From JAZGEG01 sp964346665 (GTDB lineage Archaea; Aenigmatarchaeota; Aenigmatarchaeia; QMZP01; QMZT01), in NCBI GenBank assembly GCA_964346665.1, contig CAYFVC010000026.1, forward strand, positions 49,470 to 113,469: 64,000 nucleotides of DNA, in the 5' to 3' direction. Under the pieces are notes generated by a model. That model ran no database searches. It saw only the letters and a list, made by a program, of their open reading frames with translations, and was not told the origin of the DNA. Each line of letters opens with the position of its first letter. Positions within the stretch are counted from its first letter, which is position 1. This document shows positions 7,837-16,389 of the stretch, piece after piece. A program made the translations under genes and the position numbers.

Positions 7837-8508
7837 ATGTCTCCGAAAACGTTCGAAAGAAGCTTGAAGGTTGATTTCCATATACATTCTAGCTTTTCGC
7901 CTGATGGCGACATGTCTCCAAGGGAGATCGTAAGTCTAGCGAAAAAACTCGGTTTCGATGCGATAGCGGTCACCGATCACAACACCATAGAAGGTGGGAA
8001 AGAAACCGAAAAACTCGCTAGGAATTTGATCGTTTTTGTTGGTTCGGAGATTCGAACGGAGGAAGGAGAGATCATAGGTTTGAATTTGGAAAGGGATATA
8101 CCTGGGGATCTCCCGCTCATACAAACATGCAAACTAGTAAAGGAGCAGGGAGGCTTCATAATCGTTCCTCACCCCTTCGACAGGATGAGGAGGGGAGTTG
8201 TGAATGGTTTGAAAAAAATAGTTAAATATACAGATGCGGTGGAGGTTTTCAACGCGAGGACATTGTTTTATAAGTTCAACAGGGATTCACTAGAGTTTGC
8301 AGAAAAACACGGGATTCCGAAGGTCGCCGGCTCAGATGCACATTTCGGGAACGAAATTGGTTCGGCCTACACATTTGTGGATTCTGAGAAAAGTAAGAAT
8401 GCTATACTGGAAGCCGTAAAAAGAAAAAGAACAAGAATATTTGGGGAGAAAACAGGCATTCGTCCACACTGGAAAACATTCGTAACGAAAATGGGCAAAA
8501 AGTTTTAA
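7837..8508 (+). CDS. PHP-domain metal-dependent phosphoesterase
   Basis: The PHP superfamily hydrolyses phosphoesters with a cluster of metal ions. Metal-binding motifs appear in order: VDFHIHSSFSPDG (about residues 12-24), AVTDHNTIEG (about 44-53), GSEIRTEEGEIIG, VPHPFD (about 110-115) and the late AGSDAHFGNEIG (about 166-177). At 223 residues it is a stand-alone PHP protein of the TrpH/RNase AM type, not a polymerase accessory domain. The substrate is unknown; related proteins act on nucleotides or short RNAs. It is convergent with the UbiA-like gene, with stop codons overlapping by 4 bases. Confidence 0.88.
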   Translation: MSPKTFERSLKVDFHIHSSFSPDGDMSPREIVSLAKKLGFDAIAVTDHNTIEGGKETEKLARNLIVFVGSEIRTEEGEIIGLNLERDIPGDLPLIQTCKLVKEQGGFIIVPHPFDRMRRGVVNGLKKIVKYTDAVEVFNARTLFYKFNRDSLEFAEKHGIPKVAGSDAHFGNEIGSAYTFVDSEKSKNAILEAVKRKRTRIFGEKTGIRPHWKTFVTKMGKKF

Positions 8509-9512
8509 GTTGGCAAAGACTCTGTTATGTTTTCTAAACCCTCCTTTATTTCCTCTTCTATATCTTCAAGGGTTTCGTATTTCTTCAATTCATCCGTTAG
8601 GTTTTCTATCGGTTCTTTTATGGTTTCAGGCACGTCTTCCATCAAATCCTCCGTATACGTATCAATCGTATTCGCCATCTTCTCATTTGCCTGACCTACA
8701 ACCGGTATCGTGAGTATGATGAAGGATATTATAACGACAGGGAGAAGGAGGTATTCAATCACTATCATGTTGTTTATTCTGTGAAATTCTATATCCATTT
8801 GTTTGAACAGCAAAAGCACGAATAATGGTATGGTTACGAGGAGTATCATGCTGAGCGGGAAGCCGTATTGAATGAATGACAATACGTATGAAACCACACC
8901 TATAATTCCTAGACCTATGAACAGTTTTTTCTTGTTCTTTATTGTTCCGCCCTTGAATTTGAATTTGTATATGAGATAACTGGTTGTGTAAACTATTGAA
9001 AAAGCGAAAAAAAGCCAGAAAGGAAATTTAATTAGATTGGTTGTGAGCGCGAACCACCCGCAGGAAAATTTAAGGAATTCTATCGCCGTTATGTTTACCG
9101 TTGTTTTACGCAAACTTTTTTTGAACCTCGTGTACGGGGAGGAATGCAGGAAATTAAGGAACAACATGGCGAAAATTATGAGGAAAAACCACCTGCTTAT
9201 AATGAAGGCTAAAGCCAAACCCAAACCTGCAAAAAACAAAGCTAAAGCTTTCGCTGAGTTCGTTCCCATATGACCTCCTGCCACCAATTTCCACTTCAAT
9301 TTTTCCCTGTCCTTTCTGTCTTCCCTATGATCAACCATATCGTTGTATAGGTAAACAGAGGAATATGCGATAAGAAAACTGGATAAAGCTAGGAAGGTTG
9401 TATACATATCGGGTACGCCCACCAAGAACCAAAAAAGAACAACACCTAGTGAGAATTGAACAACATTCTTTGGCAAACTTATCGTCACGCTGTTGAAAAG
9501 CAATTTTCTCAT
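8505..9512 (-). CDS. UbiA-family prenyltransferase-like membrane protein
   Basis: UbiA enzymes transfer isoprenoid chains, for example in making archaeal ether lipids (DGGGP synthase) or quinones. The first Asp-rich motif is present as Y-N-D-M-V-D-H-R-E-D at about residues 56-65, among 8-9 hydrophobic helices. I cannot find the second Asp-rich motif: the loop where it should lie is Lys/Gly-rich (about residues 192-204). Residues from about 278 onward form an acidic, soluble tail of some 58 residues rich in Glu, unusual for the family. The protein may therefore have changed substrate or lost activity. Upstream is a divergently unrelated methyltransferase on the same strand, 18 bases away, probably one operon. 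Confidence 0.75.
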   Translation of the reverse strand: MRKLLFNSVTISLPKNVVQFSLGVVLFWFLVGVPDMYTTFLALSSFLIAYSSVYLYNDMVDHREDRKDREKLKWKLVAGGHMGTNSAKALALFFAGLGLALAFIISRWFFLIIFAMLFLNFLHSSPYTRFKKSLRKTTVNITAIEFLKFSCGWFALTTNLIKFPFWLFFAFSIVYTTSYLIYKFKFKGGTIKNKKKLFIGLGIIGVVSYVLSFIQYGFPLSMILLVTIPLFVLLLFKQMDIEFHRINNMIVIEYLLLPVVIISFIILTIPVVGQANEKMANTIDTYTEDLMEDVPETIKEPIENLTDELKKYETLEDIEEEIKEGLENITESLPT

Positions 9513-9530
9513 GATCTCACAGTTATATAT

Positions 9531-10298
9531 TCAAACCCGTCCTTTTTTATTTGTTTTCTTTTGCTTTCTCGCTTTCACGACCAACGTTGATGCCAAGGAA
9601 GCCCTTTTGGCGAAAACTGAATCCACCTTATTCCATAAACTCTCCTTCCACTTACTTCGCGTACCGTCAGCGAGGACCGGGCTCCCGATGACCTTTTCTA
9701 TTGAAAATCCCTTAAACCTAAGGAGTTCTGTTAGCGAACGTCTGGTGAATGCGTGAATGTGTCCCACGCCCTCTTTAATGAGCGGGTTCCCCGTATACGT
9801 TTTTAAGGAGGATTCGATCCACGTGGGCATGAAACCGAACAAAAGAAAAACCCGATTATACCAGGAAGCTATGTTCGGGACTGAAACTATCAGATACCCA
9901 TTCGTTTTCAGAGCTTTTCTCACGTTCTCTAGGAGATTTTCTGTATCGTACAAATGTTCAAGCAAATCCCCGCAAAACACCATATCGAAACTGTTTTTTC
10001 CGAAAGGGAATTTTTGTTTGTCAACGTCAATAACCTTCGCTACTATTCCTCTTTTCCTCGCTTTCTCTACAGCCATTGGACTTATGTCCACCCCGTAAAC
10101 CTTCGCTCCCGTCGCATTTGCTATCAAGGTGGATATGAGACCGTCACCGCAGCCAACATCCAGAACCTTTCCCTTTTCGTGTTTTTCCGATAAACTCAAC
10201 ACTGTATTTATCTTCTTTCTCTGTATTTTGTAGTACCTTTTCGCTTCCTTATCGAATATATTTGAATAGAATTTTCTGTTATATTCGCTCGTGTCCAT
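9531..10298 (-). CDS. Class I SAM-dependent methyltransferase
   Basis: A Rossmann-type methyltransferase. Motif I is VLDVGCGDGLIS at about residues 45-56, followed by the acidic residue in VYGVDISPMA (motif II), DMVFCGDLLEHL (about 108-119, post II/IV region) and VSVPNIASWYNR. The pattern resembles UbiG/COQ3-like or sugar/lipid O-methyltransferases; the protein has a basic, non-conserved C-terminus. It precedes the UbiA-like gene on the same strand by 18 bases, and a prenyl-lipid or quinone-like modification by the pair is possible but not demonstrated. The substrate is not identifiable from sequence. Confidence 0.85.
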   Translation of the reverse strand: MDTSEYNRKFYSNIFDKEAKRYYKIQRKKINTVLSLSEKHEKGKVLDVGCGDGLISTLIANATGAKVYGVDISPMAVEKARKRGIVAKVIDVDKQKFPFGKNSFDMVFCGDLLEHLYDTENLLENVRKALKTNGYLIVSVPNIASWYNRVFLLFGFMPTWIESSLKTYTGNPLIKEGVGHIHAFTRRSLTELLRFKGFSIEKVIGSPVLADGTRSKWKESLWNKVDSVFAKRASLASTLVVKARKQKKTNKKGRV

Positions 10299-10347
10299 GT
10301 AGAGATTTGAACTTCAAAATTATAAAAATGGAATACCATATTAATTT

Positions 10348-11856
10348 ATGAGCTTACAAAAACTTCTTGAAACCTTGAGTCCAATGGAAAGGAATGTGCT
10401 CCCATTTCTCAAAGACAGGATCGAACTACGGGAAATCGCGAAACTTTCGAAACTCAAGGATGTTGAAGCGATGAGGGCTTTACAGTGGCTGGAGAACAAA
10501 GGCGTGTTGAAGATAAAATCCTCATCGAGGGATATCATAGAACTCGGCAAGAACGGGGAGATTTACGAAAGGGCTGGTCTGCCGGAAAAAAGGTTTCTTT
10601 CCGCTCTTCAGGATAAGATGAGTCTGGATGAATTGAAGGAGAAAACCAAGCTTAATGAGAACGAAATCAAAATATGCATGGGTTTACTGAAATCTCGATA
10701 CGCAATAACGATACTGGGGGATGAAATAGAACCTACAGGCGAAAGGGGTAAACTTCTTGAAAAGGGCTTTCCTGAGGAAGATCTTCTTAAGAAATTGCCC
10801 AAGCCCCTTGACGAATTGAGTGGGGAGGAAAAAATTGTCGTGAAGAAATTGCTAAAGAGAAAGGATATTGTGAAGAAAAACGTAACCAAGCTTAAATACG
10901 TTGAACTCACGGGTCTTGGGAAAAAAATTATTGAGAAAGCCGAATACAAGAAACTTGATTTTGTGGAGAAGTTGACGCCAAAGATGTTGAAAGGGAAAGC
11001 ATGGGTAGGAAAAAGGTTTAGGAGGTATGATATAGAAACAAGTGTTCCTAAAATTCATTCAGGCAAAAGACAGCCATACAGCGAATTTCTTCAAGATGTC
11101 CGTGATAAGCTTCTCTCACTTGGTTTCAAGGAAATGAGAGGTCCGATAATCGAATTGGAGTTCTTCAACTTCGATTCCCTGTTTCAACCTCAGAATCATC
11201 CCGCAAGGGACTGGAGTGCAAGCTATCGGGTAAAGGAACCCAGATATGGAAGGCTTCCGGATAAAAAGATCGTGCTCGCGGTGAAAAAAGCGCATGAAAG
11301 GGGGATTCCGGGGTCTTCAGGATGGGGATACGAATGGAGCGAAAAGATAGCTTCGCAGTTAATGCCTAGGGCGCATGATACTGCGATATCCCCTCGTTAC
11401 CTTGCAAAAGGCGTCGAAATCCCAGGAAAATATTTTACCCTGGTTCGTTGCTTCAGGCCGGATGTGATAGATTCAACGCATGCCGTTGAATTCAGTCAGC
11501 TAGGAGGATTCGTGATTGATAAAGGTCTTTCGTTCAGACATTTGCTTGGTTTGCTAAAACAGTTCGTTTTTGAAACCACGGGGATTGAGGAAACGAAGTT
11601 CGTTCCTGATTACTTCCCTTTCACAGAGCCTTCTGTCCAGATTTCAGCCAAACACCCGAAATTCGGTTGGGTTGAGCTAGCGGGGGCGGGCGTTTTCAGG
11701 CCAGAGCTAACGGAACCTCTTGGCGTGAAGGAGCCTGTAATAGCCTGGGGTTTCGGGATAGACAGGCTGGCGATGATGAAGCTGAATATCAAGGATATAC
11801 GAAACCTATTTTCGCAAGATCTCGAATTTTTAAGAAAATCCAGGAGGGTATTCTGA
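10348..11856 (+). CDS. pheS: Phenylalanyl-tRNA synthetase alpha subunit
   Basis: This is the catalytic subunit of the heterotetrameric PheRS. The N-terminal ~200 residues are winged-helix tRNA-binding domains of the archaeal/eukaryotic type. The class II catalytic core follows: motif 1 near GFKEMRGPIIELEFFNFDSLFQPQNHPARD (only part quoted in the family signature), then FRCFRPD-like VRCFRPDVIDSTHAVEFSQLGG and motif 3 in VIAWGFGIDRLAMM at the C-terminus. The 502-residue length is normal. Its TGA stop overlaps the ATG of pheT (TGATG), indicating translational coupling of the two subunits. Confidence 0.96.
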   Translation: MSLQKLLETLSPMERNVLPFLKDRIELREIAKLSKLKDVEAMRALQWLENKGVLKIKSSSRDIIELGKNGEIYERAGLPEKRFLSALQDKMSLDELKEKTKLNENEIKICMGLLKSRYAITILGDEIEPTGERGKLLEKGFPEEDLLKKLPKPLDELSGEEKIVVKKLLKRKDIVKKNVTKLKYVELTGLGKKIIEKAEYKKLDFVEKLTPKMLKGKAWVGKRFRRYDIETSVPKIHSGKRQPYSEFLQDVRDKLLSLGFKEMRGPIIELEFFNFDSLFQPQNHPARDWSASYRVKEPRYGRLPDKKIVLAVKKAHERGIPGSSGWGYEWSEKIASQLMPRAHDTAISPRYLAKGVEIPGKYFTLVRCFRPDVIDSTHAVEFSQLGGFVIDKGLSFRHLLGLLKQFVFETTGIEETKFVPDYFPFTEPSVQISAKHPKFGWVELAGAGVFRPELTEPLGVKEPVIAWGFGIDRLAMMKLNIKDIRNLFSQDLEFLRKSRRVF

Positions 11857-13526
11857 TGCCGACCATTGAAATCTCTTTGAAGGACCTCAACAAACTCGTT
11901 GGGAAGAAATTCAGTCCTAAACAGTTGGAAGAAGCATTGGAATACGTTAAAGGAGAGATAGAATCGAGGGAGGGAGATAGACTAAGGATTGAAATCGCCG
12001 ACACGAACAGGCCTGATTTGTGGTCGGTGGAGGGAGTAGCGAGGGAATTGCGATCGAAATACACGAGAGATAAGGGTGTGATCAAATACAAAACTAAGAA
12101 ATCAGGCCTTAAGGTGGTAATTGACAGGAATTTGAAAAACATAAGGCCGAGAACTGTCTGTGCCGTGGTGAAAAGTTTGAAGATTAACGATGAGGTCTTA
12201 TTTCAAATGATACAACTGCAGGAAAAGATATGTGAAACGTTCGGGAGAAACCGAAGGGAAGTTGCCCTTGGCATTTACGATTACCATAAGATTTCTCCTC
12301 CAATTCACTTTCGTGCGTACAAACCGGATGGAATAAAATTCACTCCCTTGGAGTTCGATAAGGAATTGAATTTGAGGCAGATCCTCTCGCAACACCCGAA
12401 AGGGAAGGAATACGGGTATTTGCTAGCGAATTTTGAAAAGTATCCAATATTCATAGATTCGAAAAATCAGGTTCTTTCAATGCCACCGATCATAAACTCG
12501 GATTACACTGGAAAGGTAACGGAAAAAACGAAGGATGTGTTTATAGAGTGTTCGGGATTCGATATGAAGTTCTTGTCGCCTGCATTGAACATAATGGTTT
12601 CATCCCTCGCCGACAGGGGAGGGGAGATCGAAACTGTTGATGTTGTTTTCCCCGGTGGGAAAATCGAAACGCCTGATCTGAAACCTAAAAAAATAGTTGT
12701 GGTTTCAGAAAAAATAAGAAAACTCTCAGGGCTGGATTTGAAATCTAATCAAGTCAAAGAACTACTTTTGAGGTCAAGGTATGATGTCGAAAGCAAAGAG
12801 GGGAAATTCCTTGTTTCCTATCCTGCATACAGACAGGATATCATGCACCAGATTGACGTGATAGAGGATATGATGATTTCTTATGGTTACAACCGAATCG
12901 AACCGGTTATACCAAAAATAGCCAGCATGGGAAAGTTAACGAATATAAATGAATTTTCAAAAAAGGTCTCTGATATAATGGTGGGTTTGGGTTCGCAAGA
13001 AATTCTTTCATATGTACTCACAAATAAGGACGACCTCGTAAAAAAGATGAATTTGGAGGATATGAAAGCTATAGAAGTTGATAATCCTGTCTCCAAGAAT
13101 TGGAGTGTATTTCGAACGTGGATAATTCCATCGCTTATAGAATTTCTTGGTAAGAACACGAACAGGGAATATCCTCAAAACATATTCGAGATAGGCGAGG
13201 TCGTGATTTTAGATGAAAAAGCGGAAACGAAAACCAAGAATCCCGTGAGGCTTGCATGGGCTTTTACGGATTCTGAGGCAAATTTCACAAAAGCAAAGCA
13301 GAGCTTCGACTTCTTCATGAGAAATCTCGGTGTTGATTATAAGATTAGCGAAGCTGATCACCATTCTTTCATACCCGGAAGGGTGGGGAGGGTTTCAGCG
13401 AAGGGGAAGAAAATCGCGTACATAGGTGAAATCCATCCTCAGGTTCTGGACAACTTCGGATTGGAACAGCCTGCTTGCGCTTTCGAGGTGAACCTAAGCG
13501 ATTTGCTCGGAATTCTGAAAAAATAA
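11856..13526 (+). CDS. pheT: Phenylalanyl-tRNA synthetase beta subunit
   Basis: This is the structural and editing subunit of PheRS. The 556-residue protein starts MPTIEISLKDLNKLVG, typical of the archaeal beta subunit. It has the B1/B5 DNA-binding-like folds with IADTNRPDLWSVEGVARELR (about residues 48-67), the B3/B4 editing region around residues 90-270, the B5 fold with YRQDIMHQIDVIEDMMISYGYN (about 323-345), and a C-terminal class II-like domain ending GEIHPQVLDNFGLEQPACAFEV. It overlaps the pheS stop by one base, so the subunits are made from one message. Confidence 0.96.
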   Translation: MPTIEISLKDLNKLVGKKFSPKQLEEALEYVKGEIESREGDRLRIEIADTNRPDLWSVEGVARELRSKYTRDKGVIKYKTKKSGLKVVIDRNLKNIRPRTVCAVVKSLKINDEVLFQMIQLQEKICETFGRNRREVALGIYDYHKISPPIHFRAYKPDGIKFTPLEFDKELNLRQILSQHPKGKEYGYLLANFEKYPIFIDSKNQVLSMPPIINSDYTGKVTEKTKDVFIECSGFDMKFLSPALNIMVSSLADRGGEIETVDVVFPGGKIETPDLKPKKIVVVSEKIRKLSGLDLKSNQVKELLLRSRYDVESKEGKFLVSYPAYRQDIMHQIDVIEDMMISYGYNRIEPVIPKIASMGKLTNINEFSKKVSDIMVGLGSQEILSYVLTNKDDLVKKMNLEDMKAIEVDNPVSKNWSVFRTWIIPSLIEFLGKNTNREYPQNIFEIGEVVILDEKAETKTKNPVRLAWAFTDSEANFTKAKQSFDFFMRNLGVDYKISEADHHSFIPGRVGRVSAKGKKIAYIGEIHPQVLDNFGLEQPACAFEVNLSDLLGILKK

Positions 13527-13568
13527 TTTCAATCTCAAATTTTTAATACCGAAAATTATACAGAGATT

Positions 13569-13814
13569 ATGAATGTAAATTTCTGGCTTTTGAAGACAAG
13601 CAGAATTAGCGCATATGTCTTGATTGTTTTAATGTTGGTTTATCTTATCACAGGTTTCTCCATGATAGGTCTTTATGATATGCACAGAATTGTTGACAAG
13701 AACTTTGCAATATACATGCATGTGAACCTTTTTTTGTATTTAATTATTTTCCTTGTTTTACACTGCGGGATAGACGTATATTTCGCGCTGAAAAGGTGGA
13801 AGATTATAAAGTGA
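13569..13814 (+). CDS. Small two-helix membrane protein, possible b-type haem binder
   Basis: An 81-residue protein with two transmembrane helices (about residues 13-33 and 50-70) joined by a short loop. Histidines occur at the end of the first loop (DMHRIVD), before the second helix (MHVN) and near its end (LHCGIDVY). This layout recalls small cytochrome b561-like or succinate-dehydrogenase-anchor halves, but I do not recognise a specific family. It has its own AT-rich upstream region and is convergent with the MinD gene, with 17 bases between stops. Nothing nearby encodes an electron-transfer partner. Confidence 0.65.
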   Translation: MNVNFWLLKTSRISAYVLIVLMLVYLITGFSMIGLYDMHRIVDKNFAIYMHVNLFLYLIIFLVLHCGIDVYFALKRWKIIK

Positions 13815-13831
13815 ATTCTATGGGGAAGGAT

Positions 13832-14593
13832 CTATCTCATCAGCCAGCCGAACAAGCGAAAACCCCAAGGTATTTTTGGGGTATATTCCTCTCCGATAAG
13901 CGAAGCTGCTATCGACTTTATGTGCTGTGCTGCAGGTGATTTCGGATTGTAAGAAACGACAGGCTCTTTTAAAGCTATCGCCTTTCGAACTTCCCTGTCT
14001 TCTGGGATTTTCCCTATCACGGGCAAACCGAGCATTTTTTCTATGTGATCTATAGGGACTTCGTGTGATTCCTTTTTTATCCTGTTCACAACCACTCCTA
14101 AATTATGAGTGGTGTACTTGTTTGCGATAAGGCTGAGTTTGAGTGCATCAGTTATCGCGGGGAGTTCGGGGTTGGTTACGGTTATCAATTCGTCCGCTGC
14201 CTCTATTGCTGCATGTGAATCCTTTCCGAGCCCTGCAGGAGAATCGATCAGTATGAAGTCGTTTCCCTCAATTAGTTTGTAGAAGATATTGATGTATTCA
14301 TAGGATTTCACGTCCCTGATCTTTCTCATGGATATGTCTGCGGGGACTATTTTAAAACCTGTTTTATGCATATAGGTCACGTCATTTATCCTCGCCCTTC
14401 CCTCAAACACATCGTGTAATGTTTTAGGATACAGGTGCATGCCCAAGTGAATCGCAAGGTTAGAAGTGGTGAGATTTGAATCCAAGGCAACGACTGACTT
14501 CCCGTATTGCGCAAGAGCAGAAGAAAGGTTCGCGACAAGTGTTGTCTTCCCTACGCCACCTTTTCCAGAAGATATTGTAATTATCCTCGACAT
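13832..14593 (-). CDS. minD: MinD/ParA-family ATPase
   Basis: These deviant-Walker ATPases position cell structures by cycling on and off a membrane. The P-loop is S-G-K-G-G-V-G-K-T-T at residues 9-18, followed by VALDSNLTTSNLAIHLG (switch I, with Asn in place of the common D) and LIDSPAGLG (Walker B). The C-terminal end WGFRLFGWLMR is amphipathic and would serve as a membrane-targeting helix as in MinD. The length (253) is normal. With a pilus system in the window it could also act in pilus or polar placement. It is transcribed away from tRNA-Arg. Confidence 0.9.
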   Translation of the reverse strand: MSRIITISSGKGGVGKTTLVANLSSALAQYGKSVVALDSNLTTSNLAIHLGMHLYPKTLHDVFEGRARINDVTYMHKTGFKIVPADISMRKIRDVKSYEYINIFYKLIEGNDFILIDSPAGLGKDSHAAIEAADELITVTNPELPAITDALKLSLIANKYTTHNLGVVVNRIKKESHEVPIDHIEKMLGLPVIGKIPEDREVRKAIALKEPVVSYNPKSPAAQHIKSIAASLIGEEYTPKIPWGFRLFGWLMR

Positions 14594-14640
14594 AATTATA
14601 GTTTATTCGCGAAAAGTTATAAATCTATGTAGTTTCGGTG

Positions 14641-14661
14641 GACTCAGGCATAACCTGAGTC
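14641..14661 (-). repeat. Hairpin downstream of tRNA-Arg
   Basis: GACTCAGG (14641-14648) and CCTGAGTC (14654-14661) form a perfect 8-bp stem with a 5-nt loop. It lies 13 bases past the tRNA-Arg 3' end. There is no T-run, so a simple terminator is unlikely; it may mark a processing signal. The stem resembles other GAC...GTC hairpins in this window. Confidence 0.6.
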
Positions 14662-14673
14662 ATACGCTGTTTA

Positions 14674-14788
14674 CGGGCCTGGGGGGATTCGAACCCCCGA
14701 CCTTTAGCTTAGGAGGCTACTGCTCTAATGTCGATCGTCAAGGATACAAATCCTTGACATTTGAAACTTCCAACTGAGCTACAGGCCC
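14674..14788 (-). tRNA. tRNA-Arg (anticodon CCU) with a D-loop intron
   Basis: The exons are 14788-14769 and 14727-14674, together 74 nt. The acceptor stem GGGCCTG/CAGGCCC has 7 perfect pairs and discriminator G73; CCA is not encoded, consistent with the CCA-adding enzyme in this window. The anticodon loop CTCCTAA gives anticodon CCU, which reads AGG (Arg). The T arm GGGGG-TTCGAAT-CCCCC is perfect. The D arm is canonical (GCTC-AGTTGGATA-GAGC) only after removal of a 41-nt intron between positions 20 and 20a. The 27-43 pair of the anticodon stem is a G-A mismatch. Confidence 0.95.
14728..14768 (-). other. 41-nt D-loop intron of tRNA-Arg
   Basis: Located between nucleotides 20 and 20a. Exon bases GTTG pair with intron CGAC (4-bp central helix). 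Bulges GAA and ATT are each cut after the second base, giving the standard D-loop TTGGATA. The outer helix is the D stem GCTC/GAGC. The intron body forms a 9-bp hairpin GTCAAGGAT/ATCCTTGAC. This is a textbook BHB layout at a non-canonical position. Confidence 0.88.
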
Positions 14789-14799
14789 ATATTTCGAGG

Positions 14800-14820
14800 G
14801 ACGCAGGCGAAGCCTACGTC
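14800..14820 (-). repeat. Hairpin upstream of tRNA-Arg
   Basis: On the minus strand GACGTAGGC and GCCTGCGTC form a 9-bp stem with one U-G pair and a 3-nt loop. It begins 12 bases before the mature tRNA 5' end, so it lies in the tRNA leader if transcription starts further upstream. Confidence 0.5.
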
Positions 14821-14837
14821 AAATGCTCTTTGGGAAA

Positions 14838-14859
14838 GATGCACATTAAAGTGTGCATC
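14838..14859 (-). repeat. Hairpin between lamin-tail gene and tRNA-Arg
   Basis: GATGCACA and TGTGCATC form a perfect 8-bp stem with a 6-nt loop, 19 bases past the stop codon of the lamin-tail protein gene. It may help end that transcript or belong to the tRNA leader. Confidence 0.5.
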
Positions 14860-14877
14860 AACTTATCAGGTTTTTAT

Positions 14878-16344
14878 TTATAGATTGAACAGGTTTTTAA
14901 AGAAATTGATTATGCTTTCTATAAAAGTGGAAAACCAGTTTCCTTCGCTTTTCGAGACTATCTGAGCTGTTGGTATATTTATTTTGCTTTCGGATTCGTT
15001 ACCTTCGGATTCATTGTATTTTGTTTTGTTCTCCTTTTCAGTGGTTTGGTTCACTGGTTCTAGTTCCTCAGGTTCTTTTATCAGGATATCCCTAGTTATA
15101 TCATGTTTCTTGTCGTCGAGCCATATTCTCACCCTCAGCTTGTATTGACCTGGTTCTGTATCGTTAGCAATCCTGTTTATCAAGGTAAGGGTAAAGGAGG
15201 AATTTCTCGATATGCTGACGTTCTGTTTGTTAGCGTTCCATGTGTTGACCCATTCATTTCCATCAAAACCCAAGGATAATGGTTTATTTCCTTCATAAAC
15301 ATAAGAGTAAACTGTGTAATTTTTCCTGTCATGTGAGGGGTTTTTCATGCTTATCTTTATTTCGATCTCGTCGTCCTTTTCAATTTCACTTGGACAGGAA
15401 AGTATTTCGAACTCCTTCTTTTCTGAAACCTCCTTTTCCGGAATGGACTTACATGAACAGGATTTCTCTACTTCTATTATCTCTGGTTCGCATGAACATT
15501 CCCGTTCAGAATACGGTTTGTCTCCTTTAACGATAATTAACTTTTCTGCAGCGTTGTTAGAGAGGTTTGTGTCGTTACATACTTCATTCGTTATCACCAC
15601 GTGTATAACGTATGCTTCGGTCCCAGTGATTTCGGGTGGAGTCCAGGATTTAGCGGTATTCGTGTTGTTGGTCCTGAATCTGGATCTAACAATGTTGCCG
15701 AATAAGTCCTTTATCCAGTATTCAACCTCTGGTTCAAAATCCCCTCCTTCTAAATCCTCAACCATCGGGTAGTATTTGTTGCTGCCCATTCCGAAGGTTT
15801 CATTGCATTTTATCCATACATATAAATCGCACGTGTTGTTCGTAGTGGTTTGGTTTTCTTTAGTTTCATTCGTATCTTTCGAATCGCATATGTTAGGGAA
15901 CCCGGGAGTTGAGGTGTTCTGGGGAACGAAAATAGAATCACACAAGCCGTATGATCTGTTATTCTCCGAACTTTTGTATTCAACTTTCTGCAAAATTTCA
16001 GAACCATTATAAATAGTGATGTTATCTCCTTTGTTTCTAATGCTCATCTTTTTATTCTCAAAAATCGTTACCTCTGAATTCCATATTTCTGAAAATGCGC
16101 TCGAATTTTTCGTAATTATTATGAATTCATTTGCTTGTATTGAACCGTTCAGGGTTATCGGGTATTCACCGGTATCCACCGTGATGTTTTCAAGGAAGGA
16201 ATTTACATAGCTAGTGATCTCTATCCACTCAGAACAATCACCGCAACCATCATCCGGATCTGGCATAAACTCGTTTATTGTGATTGCTTGGACATTGTAC
16301 GCTACCAAGAATAACAGGGTTAAAAATATAAAATGAATTTTCAT
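14878..16344 (-). CDS. Secreted lamin-tail-domain surface protein
   Basis: The 488-residue protein begins with a Sec-type signal peptide (MKIHFIFLTLLFLVAYNVQA). Directly after comes a lamin-tail domain: ITINEFMPDPDDGCGDCSEWIEI, then the NGSI...FIII and NKGDNITIYNG strands, to about residue 155. A Cys-rich, Glu-rich middle follows (CSCEPEIIEVEKSCSCKS), then a CARDB-like beta domain (about 310-425), a low-complexity Asn/Glu stretch and a hydrophobic-amphipathic C-terminal end (WFSTFIESIINFFKNLF) that could anchor it. It has many N-x-S/T sequons, consistent with N-glycosylation outside the cell. The role is unknown; lamin-tail domains often occur in secreted nucleases or adhesive proteins. Confidence 0.8.
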   Translation of the reverse strand: MKIHFIFLTLLFLVAYNVQAITINEFMPDPDDGCGDCSEWIEITSYVNSFLENITVDTGEYPITLNGSIQANEFIIITKNSSAFSEIWNSEVTIFENKKMSIRNKGDNITIYNGSEILQKVEYKSSENNRSYGLCDSIFVPQNTSTPGFPNICDSKDTNETKENQTTTNNTCDLYVWIKCNETFGMGSNKYYPMVEDLEGGDFEPEVEYWIKDLFGNIVRSRFRTNNTNTAKSWTPPEITGTEAYVIHVVITNEVCNDTNLSNNAAEKLIIVKGDKPYSERECSCEPEIIEVEKSCSCKSIPEKEVSEKKEFEILSCPSEIEKDDEIEIKISMKNPSHDRKNYTVYSYVYEGNKPLSLGFDGNEWVNTWNANKQNVSISRNSSFTLTLINRIANDTEPGQYKLRVRIWLDDKKHDITRDILIKEPEELEPVNQTTEKENKTKYNESEGNESESKINIPTAQIVSKSEGNWFSTFIESIINFFKNLFNL

Positions 16345-16389
16345 AAAAAAATCTGAATTTTAACATTAAAAAATCTATATTGTTCAAAC

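Noticed and set aside
14466..14777. Plus-strand frame across the minD 5' end and tRNA-Arg
   Set aside because: It crosses a tRNA gene and the start of minD; no protein family is recognised.
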